Shown: positions 1 through 7,669 of the stretch, one piece after another
Layout of the letters: each line of letters begins with the position of its first letter
Position numbering within the stretch: position 1 is the stretch's first letter
IMG/VR virus record: IMGVR_UViG_3300026116_000536
Coordinates: 1 to 37,989 of that record
Strand: one strand, 5' to 3'
DNA: 37,989 nt
Origin: a virus
Notes under the pieces: generated by a model
Database searches by the model: none
What the model was told of the DNA's origin: nothing
The model's input: the letters and a program-made list of their open reading frames with translations, nothing else
Position numbers and translations under genes: made by a program

Positions 1-60
1 CGCCGCTAACCCCCGCCGCTCTCGGGACCCCTGGGAGGGGGTCCCTCCCCAGGGTGCGGC
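1..60. other. Left genome end, probable cos region
   Basis: The 7-mer CGCCGCT occurs at 1-7, again at 14-20, and as the last seven bases of the window (37983-37989), so the joined ends would carry three copies in close order. Bases 24-30 (GGGACCC) pair with 39-45 (GGGTCCC), and a second overlapping near-palindrome runs from 28 to 54. Hairpins and short repeats flanking a nuclease gene are typical of cos regions. The segment also encodes the C-terminal tail of the HNH protein. That the genome is cos-packaged is an inference; the cut position cannot be seen. Confidence 0.5.
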
Positions 61-377
61 TCGATGGTACGCAGTCCCGGGTGACGTTGGGTAGCGCGGG
101 CACGCCGCGGGCGCGTGGCGTTCGCCGCGGCCGCGCCCTGTTGACCAGTGCGGTAGGCGTGGCAGCGCGAGCACACGCCGCGCAGCTGCTCGTCGCGGTG
201 GTCCCATGCCTCACCCCTGTGGTCAACTTCAGTTGATCGATCACCATCACAGTGTGTGCGCAGCATGCACGAGGGATCACGCTTGAGGATGCGAGGTACC
301 ACCCTCGTACTCCAATCCCTGGGCAGGGGGTGGGTACGTCGTTGGGTGGGGGATGGTTTTTTGAAACGATCAGTCAT
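6..377 (-). CDS. HNH endonuclease at genome end
   Basis: A 123-residue protein with an HNH-type core: CMLRTHC near residue 37, EVDH at about 50-53, then CSRCH near residue 69-73, which supplies the zinc-binding cysteines and the catalytic His. HNH proteins of this size next to terminase genes assist cos cleavage with the terminase in HK97-like phages; here the gene would lie directly upstream of the small terminase once the ends are joined. The start ATG at 377 overlaps the upstream gene by 8 bases. The last 30 residues are Pro/Gly/Arg-rich because they are encoded by the GC-rich hairpin region of the end. Confidence 0.8.
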   Translation of the reverse strand: MTDRFKKPSPTQRRTHPLPRDWSTRVVPRILKRDPSCMLRTHCDGDRSTEVDHRGEAWDHRDEQLRGVCSRCHAYRTGQQGAAAANATRPRRARATQRHPGLRTIEPHPGEGPPPRGPESGGG

Positions 378-918
378 TTCGCTGCAGCCATTCGGTCAGC
401 TGCTCACACCCCATACGCTGCAGTACGGGACGCATCACTACCGCAGTGTCAAACCGCCCATTGGCCCAGATAGCCACACATCGCCTCGTGTCCCCTGGGT
501 GGTACATGCGCAGGGCAATGCTCTCCCGCCTCGCCTCACCCCGCATCATCGTCCCATCGTCACCCCTGCGCCCGTGCGCCCTGATGGCCCCCGTCTTCGT
601 CACCGCGCCGGGGTTTCCGCACAGCGGGCACGTCCACTCCTCGCCCTGCTCGCTGGCCACCAGGAGCGCCGTACCGCCCTCGCAGGGCACGTTCACGGGG
701 ACGAGCGCGAGGGCGTAGGTGGGCGTGATCCGGAATCCGACACCGCGCGCCACCCTGCCCACGGCCAGCGCTCCGCGAGGAATCTCCGCCCGAAGCGCCG
801 GCCGTGCAGCGACGAGCACGACCGGACCCGGCTCGCGCTTCGCCTCGAGCTCGAGCTGCTCCGCCTTCCAGCGGAGCCGCGCGGCCTGCCGCTCGAGCTC
901 GTCGTCACGAATGGTCAT
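370..918 (-). CDS. Hypothetical protein with zinc ribbon
   Basis: A 182-residue protein of unknown function. The N-terminal 30 residues are a charged helix likely to form a coiled coil. A CPLCGNPG element near residue 96 looks like half of a zinc ribbon, and further cysteines (RRCVAI, RMGCEQL) follow. The ATG overlaps the stop of the MazG-like gene as ATGA, so it is translated together with it. Its place in the leftward replication operon suggests a DNA- or RNA-related role, but no family is recognised. Confidence 0.75.
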   Translation of the reverse strand: MTIRDDELERQAARLRWKAEQLELEAKREPGPVVLVAARPALRAEIPRGALAVGRVARGVGFRITPTYALALVPVNVPCEGGTALLVASEQGEEWTCPLCGNPGAVTKTGAIRAHGRRGDDGTMMRGEARRESIALRMYHPGDTRRCVAIWANGRFDTAVVMRPVLQRMGCEQLTEWLQRND

Positions 919-1238
919 TCCTGCCCGTACTCCCAGACCAGTCCCGGAGAGAACCCTCCGCGCTCATGGCGCTTGTCCTCGGCCATCCGCTCGACGCGAT
1001 CGAGGCTGCCGCCGGCGAGCACCACGTAGGTCATGACCGCCTCAAGCAGGTCCGCAGACTCCTCCTCGATCTCGTCGACACCGATCGCGTCGTACAGCTC
1101 CGTCGACTCCTCGAGGATCTTCCGGCGAAGCAGCTTGAGGTGCTCCGCCTCATCCCTGACCGGCCGGAAACCGTCTTTCACCCGCTCGAATTGCAATGGG
1201 ATCGTGCCAACTTTGCTACGCACCAGTTTGGCGCTCAT
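915..1238 (-). CDS. MazG-like nucleotide pyrophosphohydrolase
   Basis: A 107-residue all-helical protein with the pattern of phosphoribosyl-ATP pyrophosphatase/MazG-type NTP pyrophosphatases: LLRRKILEESTELYDA (E-E-x-x-E metal motif near residues 43-46) followed by EIEEESADLLEAV (E-x-x-x-D motif near 58-63), and the closing KRHERGGF segment typical of the short phage and archaeal forms. Such enzymes hydrolyse NTPs to NMP and PPi and may adjust nucleotide pools or alarmone levels during infection. GGGAG lies 6 bases before the ATG at 1238, which overlaps the upstream gene by 23 bases. Confidence 0.75.
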   Translation of the reverse strand: MSAKLVRSKVGTIPLQFERVKDGFRPVRDEAEHLKLLRRKILEESTELYDAIGVDEIEEESADLLEAVMTYVVLAGGSLDRVERMAEDKRHERGGFSPGLVWEYGQE

Positions 1239-1446
1239 CGCGCTCCCTTCGCCTCACTCGCTGCCGTTGCTCTTTGCTGCGTCGAGCCGCGGTGCGATCG
1301 CGCACGTGCCAATGGTCTTCACAGCGATACGCTTCCGCATTGCACTTTTTGTTGAAACTGACCGAAATGGCGGCCGCGTGGGCTGACGACTCGTCCCGAT
1401 ATCGCTTTTTGCGCGGCGTACCGCATTTCTTTGGGTAGCCGCTCAT
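1216..1446 (-). CDS. Small basic zinc-binding-like protein
   Basis: A 76-residue, strongly basic protein starting at the ATG that overlaps the helicase stop as ATGA. It has KKCGTPRKKRYRDESSA near the start and KCNAEAYRCEDHWHV in the middle, the C...C...CxxHWH arrangement often seen in small actinophage proteins thought to bind zinc. The C-terminal 25 residues are almost all Arg, Glu, Lys and Gln. Function is unknown; nucleic-acid binding is plausible from charge and context. Confidence 0.7.
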   Translation of the reverse strand: MSGYPKKCGTPRKKRYRDESSAHAAAISVSFNKKCNAEAYRCEDHWHVRDRTAARRSKEQRQRVRRRERDERQTGA

Positions 1447-3140
1447 CGCGCTACTCCGGCGAGCATGGGAAGCGCATCGATGCGCGCAGAGGCTTTCGCC
1501 ACACTGATTGCGTCGCTCAGCTCGCCGCGAGTCATGCCGGGCGCCGGCGAGCCACCCCACGAGCGCAGATAGTTGGCCTGCTTCTCGCTGCCGTACTCAC
1601 GCCGCCAGCTGGCGCTTTTCGCGTGGTAGCCGCCGAGCGCGACCGCCTCACGCTCGCCCCAGGTCATCGCATAGCCCATGTCGACACCCTCGACAACCCA
1701 GCGGCCACCGGCCTTGTCCACCGGCACCGCGGCGACCGAGTACGTACCCGGCTCACCGGTCGGCACGAGGAAAACGATCGTCGGCTCCGTGGTACCGGCC
1801 TCGATGAACCACACGCCGCGGTTGGTTTGAAGCCAGCGCCGATGCGATTCCTCAAATAGCGAAAATTCGTACGATCCCAGCTTTCCGTCGTACAGCTTCG
1901 GTGGCGCACTGCCGGCGCCGGCCACCCGCTCGTCCTCATCGGGCAGCTCCGCCATGCCGAGGAGCGTGAGCGCCTCGAGCTCGTCGTCGCTGAGCTCGTC
2001 GGCAAGCTTCGCGATGCGCTCCCGGCCATCGAGCGTGGCCAGAGTCGCCAGGCGGTGCCGCGCGCCCACGCCCACGACATCCATGAGCAACGCCAGCTCC
2101 TGGCCCGGGTACGGGCGCAGGATCCGGCCGGCCATCTGCACGAAGAGCGGCGCGCTCGTCGTGGGCCGGCCCATCACGCCGACGTCGACCCACGGGAGGT
2201 CTGTGCCCTCAGTGAAAAGGTTGCAATTACACAGAACGTGTATCTCGCCCTTTTCGGAGAGCTCGAGCAACCTCCGGCGCTCGTCGATCGGCATGGTGCC
2301 GTCGAATCCGGCGGCCGGAATGCCCTCCGCGTTCAGCGCGTCCGCGGTCGCGTAGGCGGTCTGCACGGTCGGCAGGAACGCGATGCCGCGCCGGCCCTCA
2401 GCGTGCTTGCGGTACGCCCGTGCGATCGCTTCCGGCGCGAGGCATTGCATCATCGCCTCGCCGAGGTCGCCGTCCTGGTAGTCGCCGCGGCTCCGCCGAA
2501 CGTCGCGCAGATCGAGACCCTCGACGTGCACCCGCAGTGCGGTCACGTTCAACAGGAACCCGCGACGGATCATATCGACGATTTGTACCCGGTGTGAAAC
2601 CTTTTGCCAGATCTCGCCGAGCGAGACACCGTCGCCGCGAGCGAGCGTCGCGGTGAAGCCAACGGCAAGCGCTCCGCCGTCCGACCCGTCAGGCTCCATG
2701 CACCCCAGAGCCTCCAGGAGCTCCCTGTAGGTCCGCGCGGTCGCGTGGTGGCACTCATCCACGACCACGACCGTCGGGCGCCAGCTGGCCAGCTGGCGCC
2801 GCGCGGCGGCCGTCTGAGTCGACTGCACGGACGCCACGACCACCCGTCGGCCGGCGAGCTCGCGCCGAGCACCCTTCACGACGCCAACCGGCACGCTCGG
2901 CGCGACCGCCCGGAACTTGCGTACCGCCTGCTCGATCAGCTCATCGCGATGGGCGAGGACGAGCACCCGGCCGCCGCGGGCGACCGCCCAGGCGCCCAGG
3001 TGGGCAAACCCGACCGTCTTCCCCGCCCCGGTGGGCCAGACGACGGCCACCCGGCGCAGACCCGCGCGCCAGTCGGCGATGACCGCGGCGACGCCCTCGC
3101 GCTGGTAGTCACGCATGGGCAACGTGCCCGCGGCGGTCAC
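1443..3140 (-). CDS. DEAD/DEAH-box superfamily 2 helicase
   Basis: A 565-residue SF2 helicase, likely acting in replication or recombination. Motif I PTGAGKT is at about 36-42, motif II DECHH at 128-132, motif III TAT at 163-165, FTEGTDLPWVD at about 309-319, and motif VI QMAGRILRP at 335-343, so both RecA-like lobes are complete. Residues from about 400 to the end form an extra domain that I do not recognise. The GTG at 3140 overlaps the upstream stop as GTGA, which decides this start over an earlier in-frame one. Confidence 0.9.
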   Translation of the reverse strand: MTAAGTLPMRDYQREGVAAVIADWRAGLRRVAVVWPTGAGKTVGFAHLGAWAVARGGRVLVLAHRDELIEQAVRKFRAVAPSVPVGVVKGARRELAGRRVVVASVQSTQTAAARRQLASWRPTVVVVDECHHATARTYRELLEALGCMEPDGSDGGALAVGFTATLARGDGVSLGEIWQKVSHRVQIVDMIRRGFLLNVTALRVHVEGLDLRDVRRSRGDYQDGDLGEAMMQCLAPEAIARAYRKHAEGRRGIAFLPTVQTAYATADALNAEGIPAAGFDGTMPIDERRRLLELSEKGEIHVLCNCNLFTEGTDLPWVDVGVMGRPTTSAPLFVQMAGRILRPYPGQELALLMDVVGVGARHRLATLATLDGRERIAKLADELSDDELEALTLLGMAELPDEDERVAGAGSAPPKLYDGKLGSYEFSLFEESHRRWLQTNRGVWFIEAGTTEPTIVFLVPTGEPGTYSVAAVPVDKAGGRWVVEGVDMGYAMTWGEREAVALGGYHAKSASWRREYGSEKQANYLRSWGGSPAPGMTRGELSDAISVAKASARIDALPMLAGVAR

Positions 3141-3541
3141 CCGAGAGTCCTCAAGCCGGCCATGAAAACCCAACCGTCATCGATACCAGTCGGGTTGTAC
3201 GCGCAACCGGCGAGCACTGCCCGCGGCGGCTCCGCGGCGCCAGTCACCAGCCAGCCCACCACCGCGTAGCAACCGCGGCCGTCGTCGGCCATCGCGGTCA
3301 GCGCGTACCCCTGCGGGATCACGGTAGCGAGCTCCTGCGCGGCCGCGGCCTTCCCGATCAGCTCGAGCACACCGATCGGCTCGAGGTTGCCCCGCGGCGT
3401 CCGCGGCTTCCAGTCGATCGCGTCGAGCGCGGAGTCCATCACGTCGGGCGTGACGATCGACGCCGGCGCGTCCGTGTCGGCGAGCGGCGAAACCGCGGCG
3501 CCGCGGGTCGCCAGCTCCTCCGTCCAGGGCATGTCTCTCAT
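3137..3541 (-). CDS. Hypothetical protein
   Basis: A 134-residue protein without a recognised family. It begins with MRDMPWTEELATRG and continues as an alpha/beta protein with no membrane segment. GAAGGTGG sits about 9 bases upstream of the ATG at 3541. It lies between the origin-like repeat region and the helicase gene and is coupled to the helicase by a GTGA overlap, so a role in replication is possible but not shown. Confidence 0.7.
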   Translation of the reverse strand: MRDMPWTEELATRGAAVSPLADTDAPASIVTPDVMDSALDAIDWKPRTPRGNLEPIGVLELIGKAAAAQELATVIPQGYALTAMADDGRGCYAVVGWLVTGAAEPPRAVLAGCAYNPTGIDDGWVFMAGLRTLG

Positions 3542-3565
3542 GATCCAACCACCTTCGTTTGTGGG

Positions 3566-3597
3566 GTACCGAGTACCAGGGCGTACCCGGATCGTAC
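3566..3597. promoter_or_regulatory. GTAC half-site cluster
   Basis: Four GTAC-centred half-sites occur at 3566, 3573, 3583 and 3594, spaced 7, 10 and 11 bases apart, just upstream of the leftward gene starting at 3541. On the minus strand the segment reads AGTACGATCCGG, nearly the same as GGTACGATCCGG at the palindrome 7436-7457. It is probably an operator or promoter for the helicase operon; this is inference. Confidence 0.45.
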
Positions 3598-3624
3598 TAC
3601 AAGCAGAACGCTCTTCACTCGCTT

Positions 3625-3818
3625 ACTTGGAAACATCAACTTGCTCCTCAGCGGGGCCTAAAGGCCCCTGCTGAGTAAGTTGACCAAGTGGTTAAGTAGG
3701 TGGGTAAGTTGATCTAAGTGGATTCCCTGGTCACAGGCTTGCGGGACCAAGTTGATCATAAGTTCTACTAAGTGGCAGAGACTGACACTTTGCATGATCA
3801 ACTTGGTATACCAAGTGG
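3625..3818. repeat. Iteron-rich region, probable replication origin
   Basis: About 190 non-coding bases, clearly richer in A+T than the rest. AAGTTGA occurs at 3677, 3706 and 3749, and inverted as TCAACTT at 3636 and 3798; AAGTGG occurs at 3686, 3716, 3770 and 3813; AAGTAGG and AAGTTC lie at 3694 and 3760. Many copies are 8-12 bases apart, roughly one helical turn. A perfect 16-bp palindrome ACTTGGTATACCAAGT lies at 3801-3816. The region abuts the primase-polymerase/helicase gene, where iteron origins of such replicons commonly lie. Confidence 0.6.
3649..3673. terminator. Hairpin inside a larger cruciform
   Basis: CAGCGGGGCC (3649-3658) pairs with GGCCCCTGCTG (3663-3673) with one bulged base and a TAAA loop. 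The outer arms TCAACTT (3636-3642) and AAGTTGA (3677-3683) extend it. It could terminate the leftward primase transcript or be a structural part of the origin. Confidence 0.5.
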
Positions 3819-3835
3819 TATGATTCAAGCATCGA

Positions 3836-6067
3836 TCAGTCCATACCCAACATATCGGATACGCCCGTTCCCTCGGACTTATGTTCGATGAGCACCAGCC
3901 GCGAAACGCCCATCCGCTCGACGAGTGGAGGTCGCTCCGCGGTGCCCTCGACGAGCGACTTGACGGCTGAGGCGAACGACGTCTCCGGCATCGCGGGACG
4001 CTCGTCCCGCGATCGACGCTCGTTGATCCATCGCCTGGCCTCAGCGCCCGTCGCGCCGTTGGCGTCGCCATGCGCCCGGAAGGCCGCGAGGACATCCGCC
4101 TGATTCTCCGTGAGGTTGGCTACCCAGTCTGGCTCCGGCCGCCGGCTCCGCGGCGGGCCGAACGGGTCCCACCGGGCCAGCGCCAGCGAGGAGAGCGGCC
4201 GGCCGTCCTCGGACTCGCCGAGCTCTATCTTTTTGAGCTGAATGTCAAATACGTGCGACTCGTCGCCATCCTTCTGTTTGTCCATGCTGATCGTCGCCCA
4301 GAGCGCATCCCGTTCCGCCTTGACCCGCGGGCGGTCCACCCGGATCTCCGTGTCCTGGGCGCCGTCGACCGCGCTGGCGCCGCGGGCGTCGCGGCCATCC
4401 CGCCCGGTGTGGTGCACGACGAGTACGCACGCCCCGGTGGCTTCCTTCAGCCGACGGATGCCGTCCACGAGCTGACCCATGGCACCGTTGTTGTTTTCGT
4501 CCAGCCCGACCGTGATCCGCGCCTGAGTGTCGATGACGACCATCACCGGCTCGAGCCGCCGGCACGCCTCGACGAGCGCGGCCCAGCCCGCCTCATTGCT
4601 CACCTGTACCGGTTGGGGCAGCACGATCAGCCCGTCGGCCCGGACGCTGTACTCGGACTCCCAGGCGCTCACCCGCAACTGGATGCTCTTGCGCCCCTCC
4701 GCGGCGACGTAGACCACCGGCCCGCGGTGCACGTGCTTGCCTCGCCAGTGCAATCCCGTCACGATGTGACACGCCCAGTCCAAAGCGACAAACGACTTGA
4801 AGCACCCCGGAGCGCCGATCAGCCACGACTCGCTTTCGAGGTCGAGCACGTCGCGGATCAGCGGCCGCGGCGCGGGGATCTTGTCGAGCGCGTCGCGATC
4901 GAGCATCCGGGACAGCAGGAGCTCGACGAGATCAACCGGTTGGCCAGCCGCCTCACTGTCCACTGTGGTCAATCGATGATCGCCGTCCGGATAAGCCGGA
5001 TCCCGTTGCGGCGCCTCAGATTGACCAGCCTCAGCCGACCCAAAAGGGCCAGGGTCGAACTCCAGCCCCCGGCCCGCCCAGACGTCGCACCCGCACGCTT
5101 GGCGTGGCTCGCGGTCAGTGCCCGCGGCGAGGCGGACGGCTCCGGCCAGCGCGCGCAGCCACTCGCCGGCCGCCGTCTGCTCGCTGCGGTCGTCGCTGAC
5201 CGCCTCGATGAACCGCGGCCGGAGCCAGCCCAGCGCATCCGCGGCGCCGGCGTGCCCCTCGCCGCCCATCCGCGCCAGCGCGTGCACGGCGTCGCGCATG
5301 ACCTCGTGCCGGGCGCTAGCGCGCGCGGCGAGCTCGGCGGCCGCCGTCTGGGCGGTACGCAGCACGATGTCGCAGGCCGGCGAGGCGCGACACTTGTCGA
5401 GCCAGCTCCTCGAGGCGTCGTCGTCGAGCTCGGCGCCGTGGCGCCGCTCGCCGGCCCTGGCCAGCCCCTGCGCCCACGTCAAGGGGAGCTCGGCGAGCTC
5501 GTCGCGGCGCGGGATCGGATCGAACGCGGTACGTATCCGGGTGCCACCCGGCCAGACCCAGCCATACTCCGCGCCGTCGGCGTGCGGGTTGATCGACGGC
5601 CAGACGACGGCGTACCGGTGCCCGTACTGAATGATCTCTATGTTCGGGCCGGCCTCGCCCGGCCAGTGCACCGCGCCGGGGCCCTCGAGCTCGGCGAACT
5701 CGGCTGGCAGGCGATAGAGCCGAATGCCCGACACGCCGTCGTCGCGGGCTGAGCTCATCCACGTGTCCGGGAGCGGCCCGAACTGCTCGGCGAGCTCGGC
5801 GAGCGTCGCGGCGCCGCGCTTGTCGCCGTACGCGTCCACGTCCAGCCCGAGCACGCCGCGGGGCAGGCGGAGAGCGATGTTGCCGTGTCGCTCGGCGCCG
5901 TCGAGCCACGCCTGCAGGTCAGCCCAGGACGGCTCCGCACCGTCGTGTCCGGTCCATCCGGGCGGGGGTGGCCATTTCTGGCCCGGGGGGAGCGGTAGTA
6001 CTTCCCGCCAGCCCAGCGACCAATACTGTTGCGCCGCGGCGCCGAACGGTCCGTTATCATCGACCAT
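3836..6067 (-). CDS. Primase-polymerase/RepA-like helicase fusion
   Basis: A 743-residue replication protein. The N-terminal domain is a bifunctional primase-polymerase type: GWREVLPLPPGQKWPPPPGW at about 19-38 and the metal-binding DVD at 76-78, with NIEIIQYGHRYAVVWPS further on. The middle holds a RepA/DnaB-like ATPase with Walker A GAPGCFKS at 418-425, Walker B VMVVID ending at D513, and VLVVHHTGRDGRDARGAS. The last 90 residues look like a winged-helix DNA-binding domain. GGAGGT lies 9 bases before the ATG at 6067, which decides the start. It probably initiates replication at the adjacent iterons (3625-3818). Confidence 0.88.
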   Translation of the reverse strand: MVDDNGPFGAAAQQYWSLGWREVLPLPPGQKWPPPPGWTGHDGAEPSWADLQAWLDGAERHGNIALRLPRGVLGLDVDAYGDKRGAATLAELAEQFGPLPDTWMSSARDDGVSGIRLYRLPAEFAELEGPGAVHWPGEAGPNIEIIQYGHRYAVVWPSINPHADGAEYGWVWPGGTRIRTAFDPIPRRDELAELPLTWAQGLARAGERRHGAELDDDASRSWLDKCRASPACDIVLRTAQTAAAELAARASARHEVMRDAVHALARMGGEGHAGAADALGWLRPRFIEAVSDDRSEQTAAGEWLRALAGAVRLAAGTDREPRQACGCDVWAGRGLEFDPGPFGSAEAGQSEAPQRDPAYPDGDHRLTTVDSEAAGQPVDLVELLLSRMLDRDALDKIPAPRPLIRDVLDLESESWLIGAPGCFKSFVALDWACHIVTGLHWRGKHVHRGPVVYVAAEGRKSIQLRVSAWESEYSVRADGLIVLPQPVQVSNEAGWAALVEACRRLEPVMVVIDTQARITVGLDENNNGAMGQLVDGIRRLKEATGACVLVVHHTGRDGRDARGASAVDGAQDTEIRVDRPRVKAERDALWATISMDKQKDGDESHVFDIQLKKIELGESEDGRPLSSLALARWDPFGPPRSRRPEPDWVANLTENQADVLAAFRAHGDANGATGAEARRWINERRSRDERPAMPETSFASAVKSLVEGTAERPPLVERMGVSRLVLIEHKSEGTGVSDMLGMD

Positions 6068-6141
6068 CGAGTCTGACCTCCGCAAGGGTTGCTCATGGGC
6101 GGGACCGCGGCGAGCGGTCCCGCTTGGCATGTCCGACGAGA

Positions 6142-6348
6142 TCAGGCCACCGTACGCTCGTCGACCGCGTCCCAGTCCCCCCGGATGACGTCAAGCCCGC
6201 GGCGCAAGCACTCGCGAACGACGTCCGACGCGTTGATCCCGTGAGCCACCGCGTGGGGGTGGCGGAGCAACGTGTCCACTCTGGACATTGTTGTCTCATC
6301 CACCCATGCGTTGATCTTGAATGGGTATTTCACCCTGCCGTTACTCAC
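6142..6348 (-). CDS. Ribbon-helix-helix DNA-binding protein
   Basis: A 68-residue protein with the pattern of an RHH (Arc/CopG-type) regulator: a basic beta strand KYPFKINAWVDE, helix 1 TTMSRVDTLLRHPHAVAHG, and helix 2 NASDVVRECLRRGLDVIRG. The GTG start has GAAAGGG upstream. It is the first gene of the leftward replication operon and lies 38 bases from a 20-bp palindrome, which makes autoregulation and control of the divergent rightward genes likely. The target sites are inferred. Confidence 0.75.
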   Translation of the reverse strand: MSNGRVKYPFKINAWVDETTMSRVDTLLRHPHAVAHGINASDVVRECLRRGLDVIRGDWDAVDERTVA

Positions 6349-6385
6349 GACATGTCGCCCTTTCCTCGATCACCAGTGGTGGGAC

Positions 6386-6405
6386 CGTACCACGATGCTG
6401 GTACG
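6386..6405. promoter_or_regulatory. 20-bp palindromic operator, divergent region
   Basis: CGTACCACGATGCTGGTACG: 7-bp perfect half-sites CGTACCA and TGGTACG around 6 bases. It sits between the divergent genes starting at 6348 (minus) and 6415 (plus). TACGCT on the plus strand (6402-6407) ends 7 bases before the ATG at 6415, the spacing of a -10 element for a leaderless transcript; no -35 box is evident. The same half-sites with a different centre recur at 7436-7455. Confidence 0.6.
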
Positions 6406-6414
6406 CTGCCCAGC

Positions 6415-6723
6415 ATGACGACACCCCATGAACCGAACCCCGACCACGCCTACTGTGATCAGGGGTGCGACGCGCCGGACTGCGCTCACACTCCGATGCT
6501 CGTCGAGGTACCCGACCCCATGCCGGTGTTCCCACTGAGGGCGAAGGACCGCCTCGCCCTCGCGACCATCGAGTTCTACCGCGCCGAGTGCGAGGCGCAT
6601 GGCCTCACCGAGCAAGCGCGCGAGGTCGATGCGGCGATCGACGAGTGGGTCGCCTGGCAGGCGCGCAACCTCGATCAGATGAAGATGCCCGACCACAAGC
6701 ATGTCCTGGCGCGGCCGGCGTGA
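6415..6723 (+). CDS. Hypothetical early protein, first rightward gene
   Basis: A 102-residue protein. The first 25 residues contain HAYCDQGCDAPDCAHTP, a Cys/His cluster that may bind zinc; the rest (RLALATIEFYRAECEAHGL onward) is predicted helical and charged. There is no Shine-Dalgarno sequence before the ATG, and a -10-like TACGCT ends 7 bases upstream, so the transcript may be leaderless. It opens the rightward early operon. No family recognised. Confidence 0.7.
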   Translation: MTTPHEPNPDHAYCDQGCDAPDCAHTPMLVEVPDPMPVFPLRAKDRLALATIEFYRAECEAHGLTEQAREVDAAIDEWVAWQARNLDQMKMPDHKHVLARPA

Positions 6724-6959
6724 GTCGACTCAGCGCCTCGCGGCGCGACCTGCGCGACACGCTGAGGGTTGCCGCCCGGCTGTACGCGGCTCGCGGCGAC
6801 GGCGAGCGGGCAGCGTCCGCTCGATGGCGCGCAGCACGGGTCGACCGCCCGGTGCACCCGCCGCGGCTCACCCGTGATCACTACTGGCGGTGCGACGGCG
6901 GATGTGGTCGGTTCGCCAGCGAGCGGGAAGGCTGGGCATGCGAGGGGGATCATGACTGA
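6720..6959 (+). CDS. Small zinc-finger-like protein
   Basis: A 79-residue basic protein starting with GTG that overlaps the previous stop as GTGA. The N-terminal half is an Arg/Ala-rich helix; the C-terminal CDGGCG...WACEGDHD supplies three Cys and one His for a possible zinc site. Function unknown. Confidence 0.65.
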   Translation: MSRLSASRRDLRDTLRVAARLYAARGDGERAASARWRAARVDRPVHPPRLTRDHYWRCDGGCGRFASEREGWACEGDHD

Positions 6960-7221
6960 CGATGTCGAGGTGACCACCTGGGGCGACCTGTCGGCCGGCG
7001 ATGTCGTGCTCGGTGTCGACAATCGGGCGTACTACCTCGCCCAGCGCGACGGCCGCACGTTCCACCTGCGCCACCCGGACGACCAGCGCGAGATTGTCGG
7101 AAATCCGCCACTGACCCAGAAAGTCATCCGTCTGCTCGCCGGCGAGACGACCTACGCCAGGCGCACGCTCGCGGCCGGTGGCATTGTGACCGAACTACTG
7201 TACGAAAGGGTGACGCGATGA
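6952..7221 (+). CDS. Hypothetical protein
   Basis: An 89-residue protein starting at the ATG 8 bases before the previous stop; GAGGGGG lies just upstream. WGDLSAGDVVLGVDNRAYYLAQRDGRTFHLRHP suggests a small beta-barrel fold of the kind found in short phage proteins, but no family can be named. It is translationally coupled to both neighbours. Confidence 0.65.
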   Translation: MTDDVEVTTWGDLSAGDVVLGVDNRAYYLAQRDGRTFHLRHPDDQREIVGNPPLTQKVIRLLAGETTYARRTLAAGGIVTELLYERVTR

Positions 7222-7418
7222 TCTCGACGGGTGATCGCTATCGTTGCTCCGAGGCACTTAGGCATGACCCAGGAAGGTCGGGAAATTGTCGCTGGTGTGG
7301 CAAGCGTTGCGACACGCCGGCGCTGCGCCCCGACCGCTACCCGGCCAGCGACACCAGCGACGCGTATCGCTACTTCTTTGATCCGGACTTTGGGTCCGAC
7401 CGCATGGACGTGTACTGA
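7218..7418 (+). CDS. Small Cys-rich protein
   Basis: A 66-residue protein, ATGA-coupled to the previous gene. RCSEALRHDPGRSGNCRWCG followed by KRCD has the C...H...CxxC...C spacing of a compact zinc finger. The C-terminal half is acidic and aromatic (YRYFFDPDFGSD). Function unknown. Confidence 0.6.
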   Translation: MISTGDRYRCSEALRHDPGRSGNCRWCGKRCDTPALRPDRYPASDTSDAYRYFFDPDFGSDRMDVY

Positions 7419-7435
7419 CGCGCCAATGCCCATCG

Positions 7436-7457
7436 CGTACCAGGATCGTGGTACGAT
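7436..7457 (+). promoter_or_regulatory. Second copy of the CGTACCA/TGGTACG operator
   Basis: CGTACCA (7436-7442) and TGGTACG (7449-7455) flank GGATCG, the same 7-6-7 arrangement as at 6386. TACGAT (7452-7457) is a -10-like hexamer, followed by 7 bases and then the ATG at 7465, again suggesting a leaderless mRNA under control of whatever binds the palindrome. Confidence 0.55.
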
Positions 7458-7464
7458 CCGGCGC

Positions 7465-7566
7465 ATGCATGATCCCGTCCGCCGGATCAGAATCCGGCTA
7501 CTCGTGTTCACCGCGGCCATGATCGCAGCGACGATCATCGTCGCCGCGCTGGTCGGCCGGCGATGA
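7465..7566 (+). CDS. Tiny membrane protein, 33 residues
   Basis: Begins MHDPVRRIRIRLL and continues as a single hydrophobic helix (LVFTAAMIAATIIVAALV) ending in GRR. The basic N-terminus predicts the C-terminus outside. It follows its own operator-like palindrome and is ATGA-coupled to the next tiny membrane gene. Function unknown; small phage membrane proteins can act in lysis control or superinfection exclusion, but nothing here decides. Confidence 0.55.
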   Translation: MHDPVRRIRIRLLVFTAAMIAATIIVAALVGRR

Positions 7567-7667
7567 CCCGCGCCGAGCTCCGCGAGCTGGGCATCCTGGT
7601 GTCCTGTCTGGTCGCCGCGCTGGCGCTGGGCGCCGCGGCCGTCGCTACCTTCAGAAAGAAGGGATGA
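7563..7667 (+). CDS. Tiny membrane protein, 34 residues
   Basis: Overlaps the previous stop as ATGA. Sequence begins MTRAELRELG and has one hydrophobic helix (ILVSCLVAALALGAAAVATF) closed by RKKG, so the C-terminus is probably cytoplasmic, the opposite orientation to its partner at 7465. The two may act as a pair. Function unknown. Confidence 0.55.
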   Translation: MTRAELRELGILVSCLVAALALGAAAVATFRKKG

Positions 7668-7669
7668 TC

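Noticed and set aside
3658-4095. Minus-strand open frame with repeated Leu/His/Asn near its end
   Set aside because: The repeats come from reading the iterons; the N-terminal part lies out of frame within the primase gene. No ribosome-binding site.
4070-5752. 560-codon open frame on the plus strand
   Set aside because: It is antisense to the well-supported primase-polymerase/helicase gene, has the Arg/Pro-rich composition of a GC-rich shadow frame and no recognisable domain.
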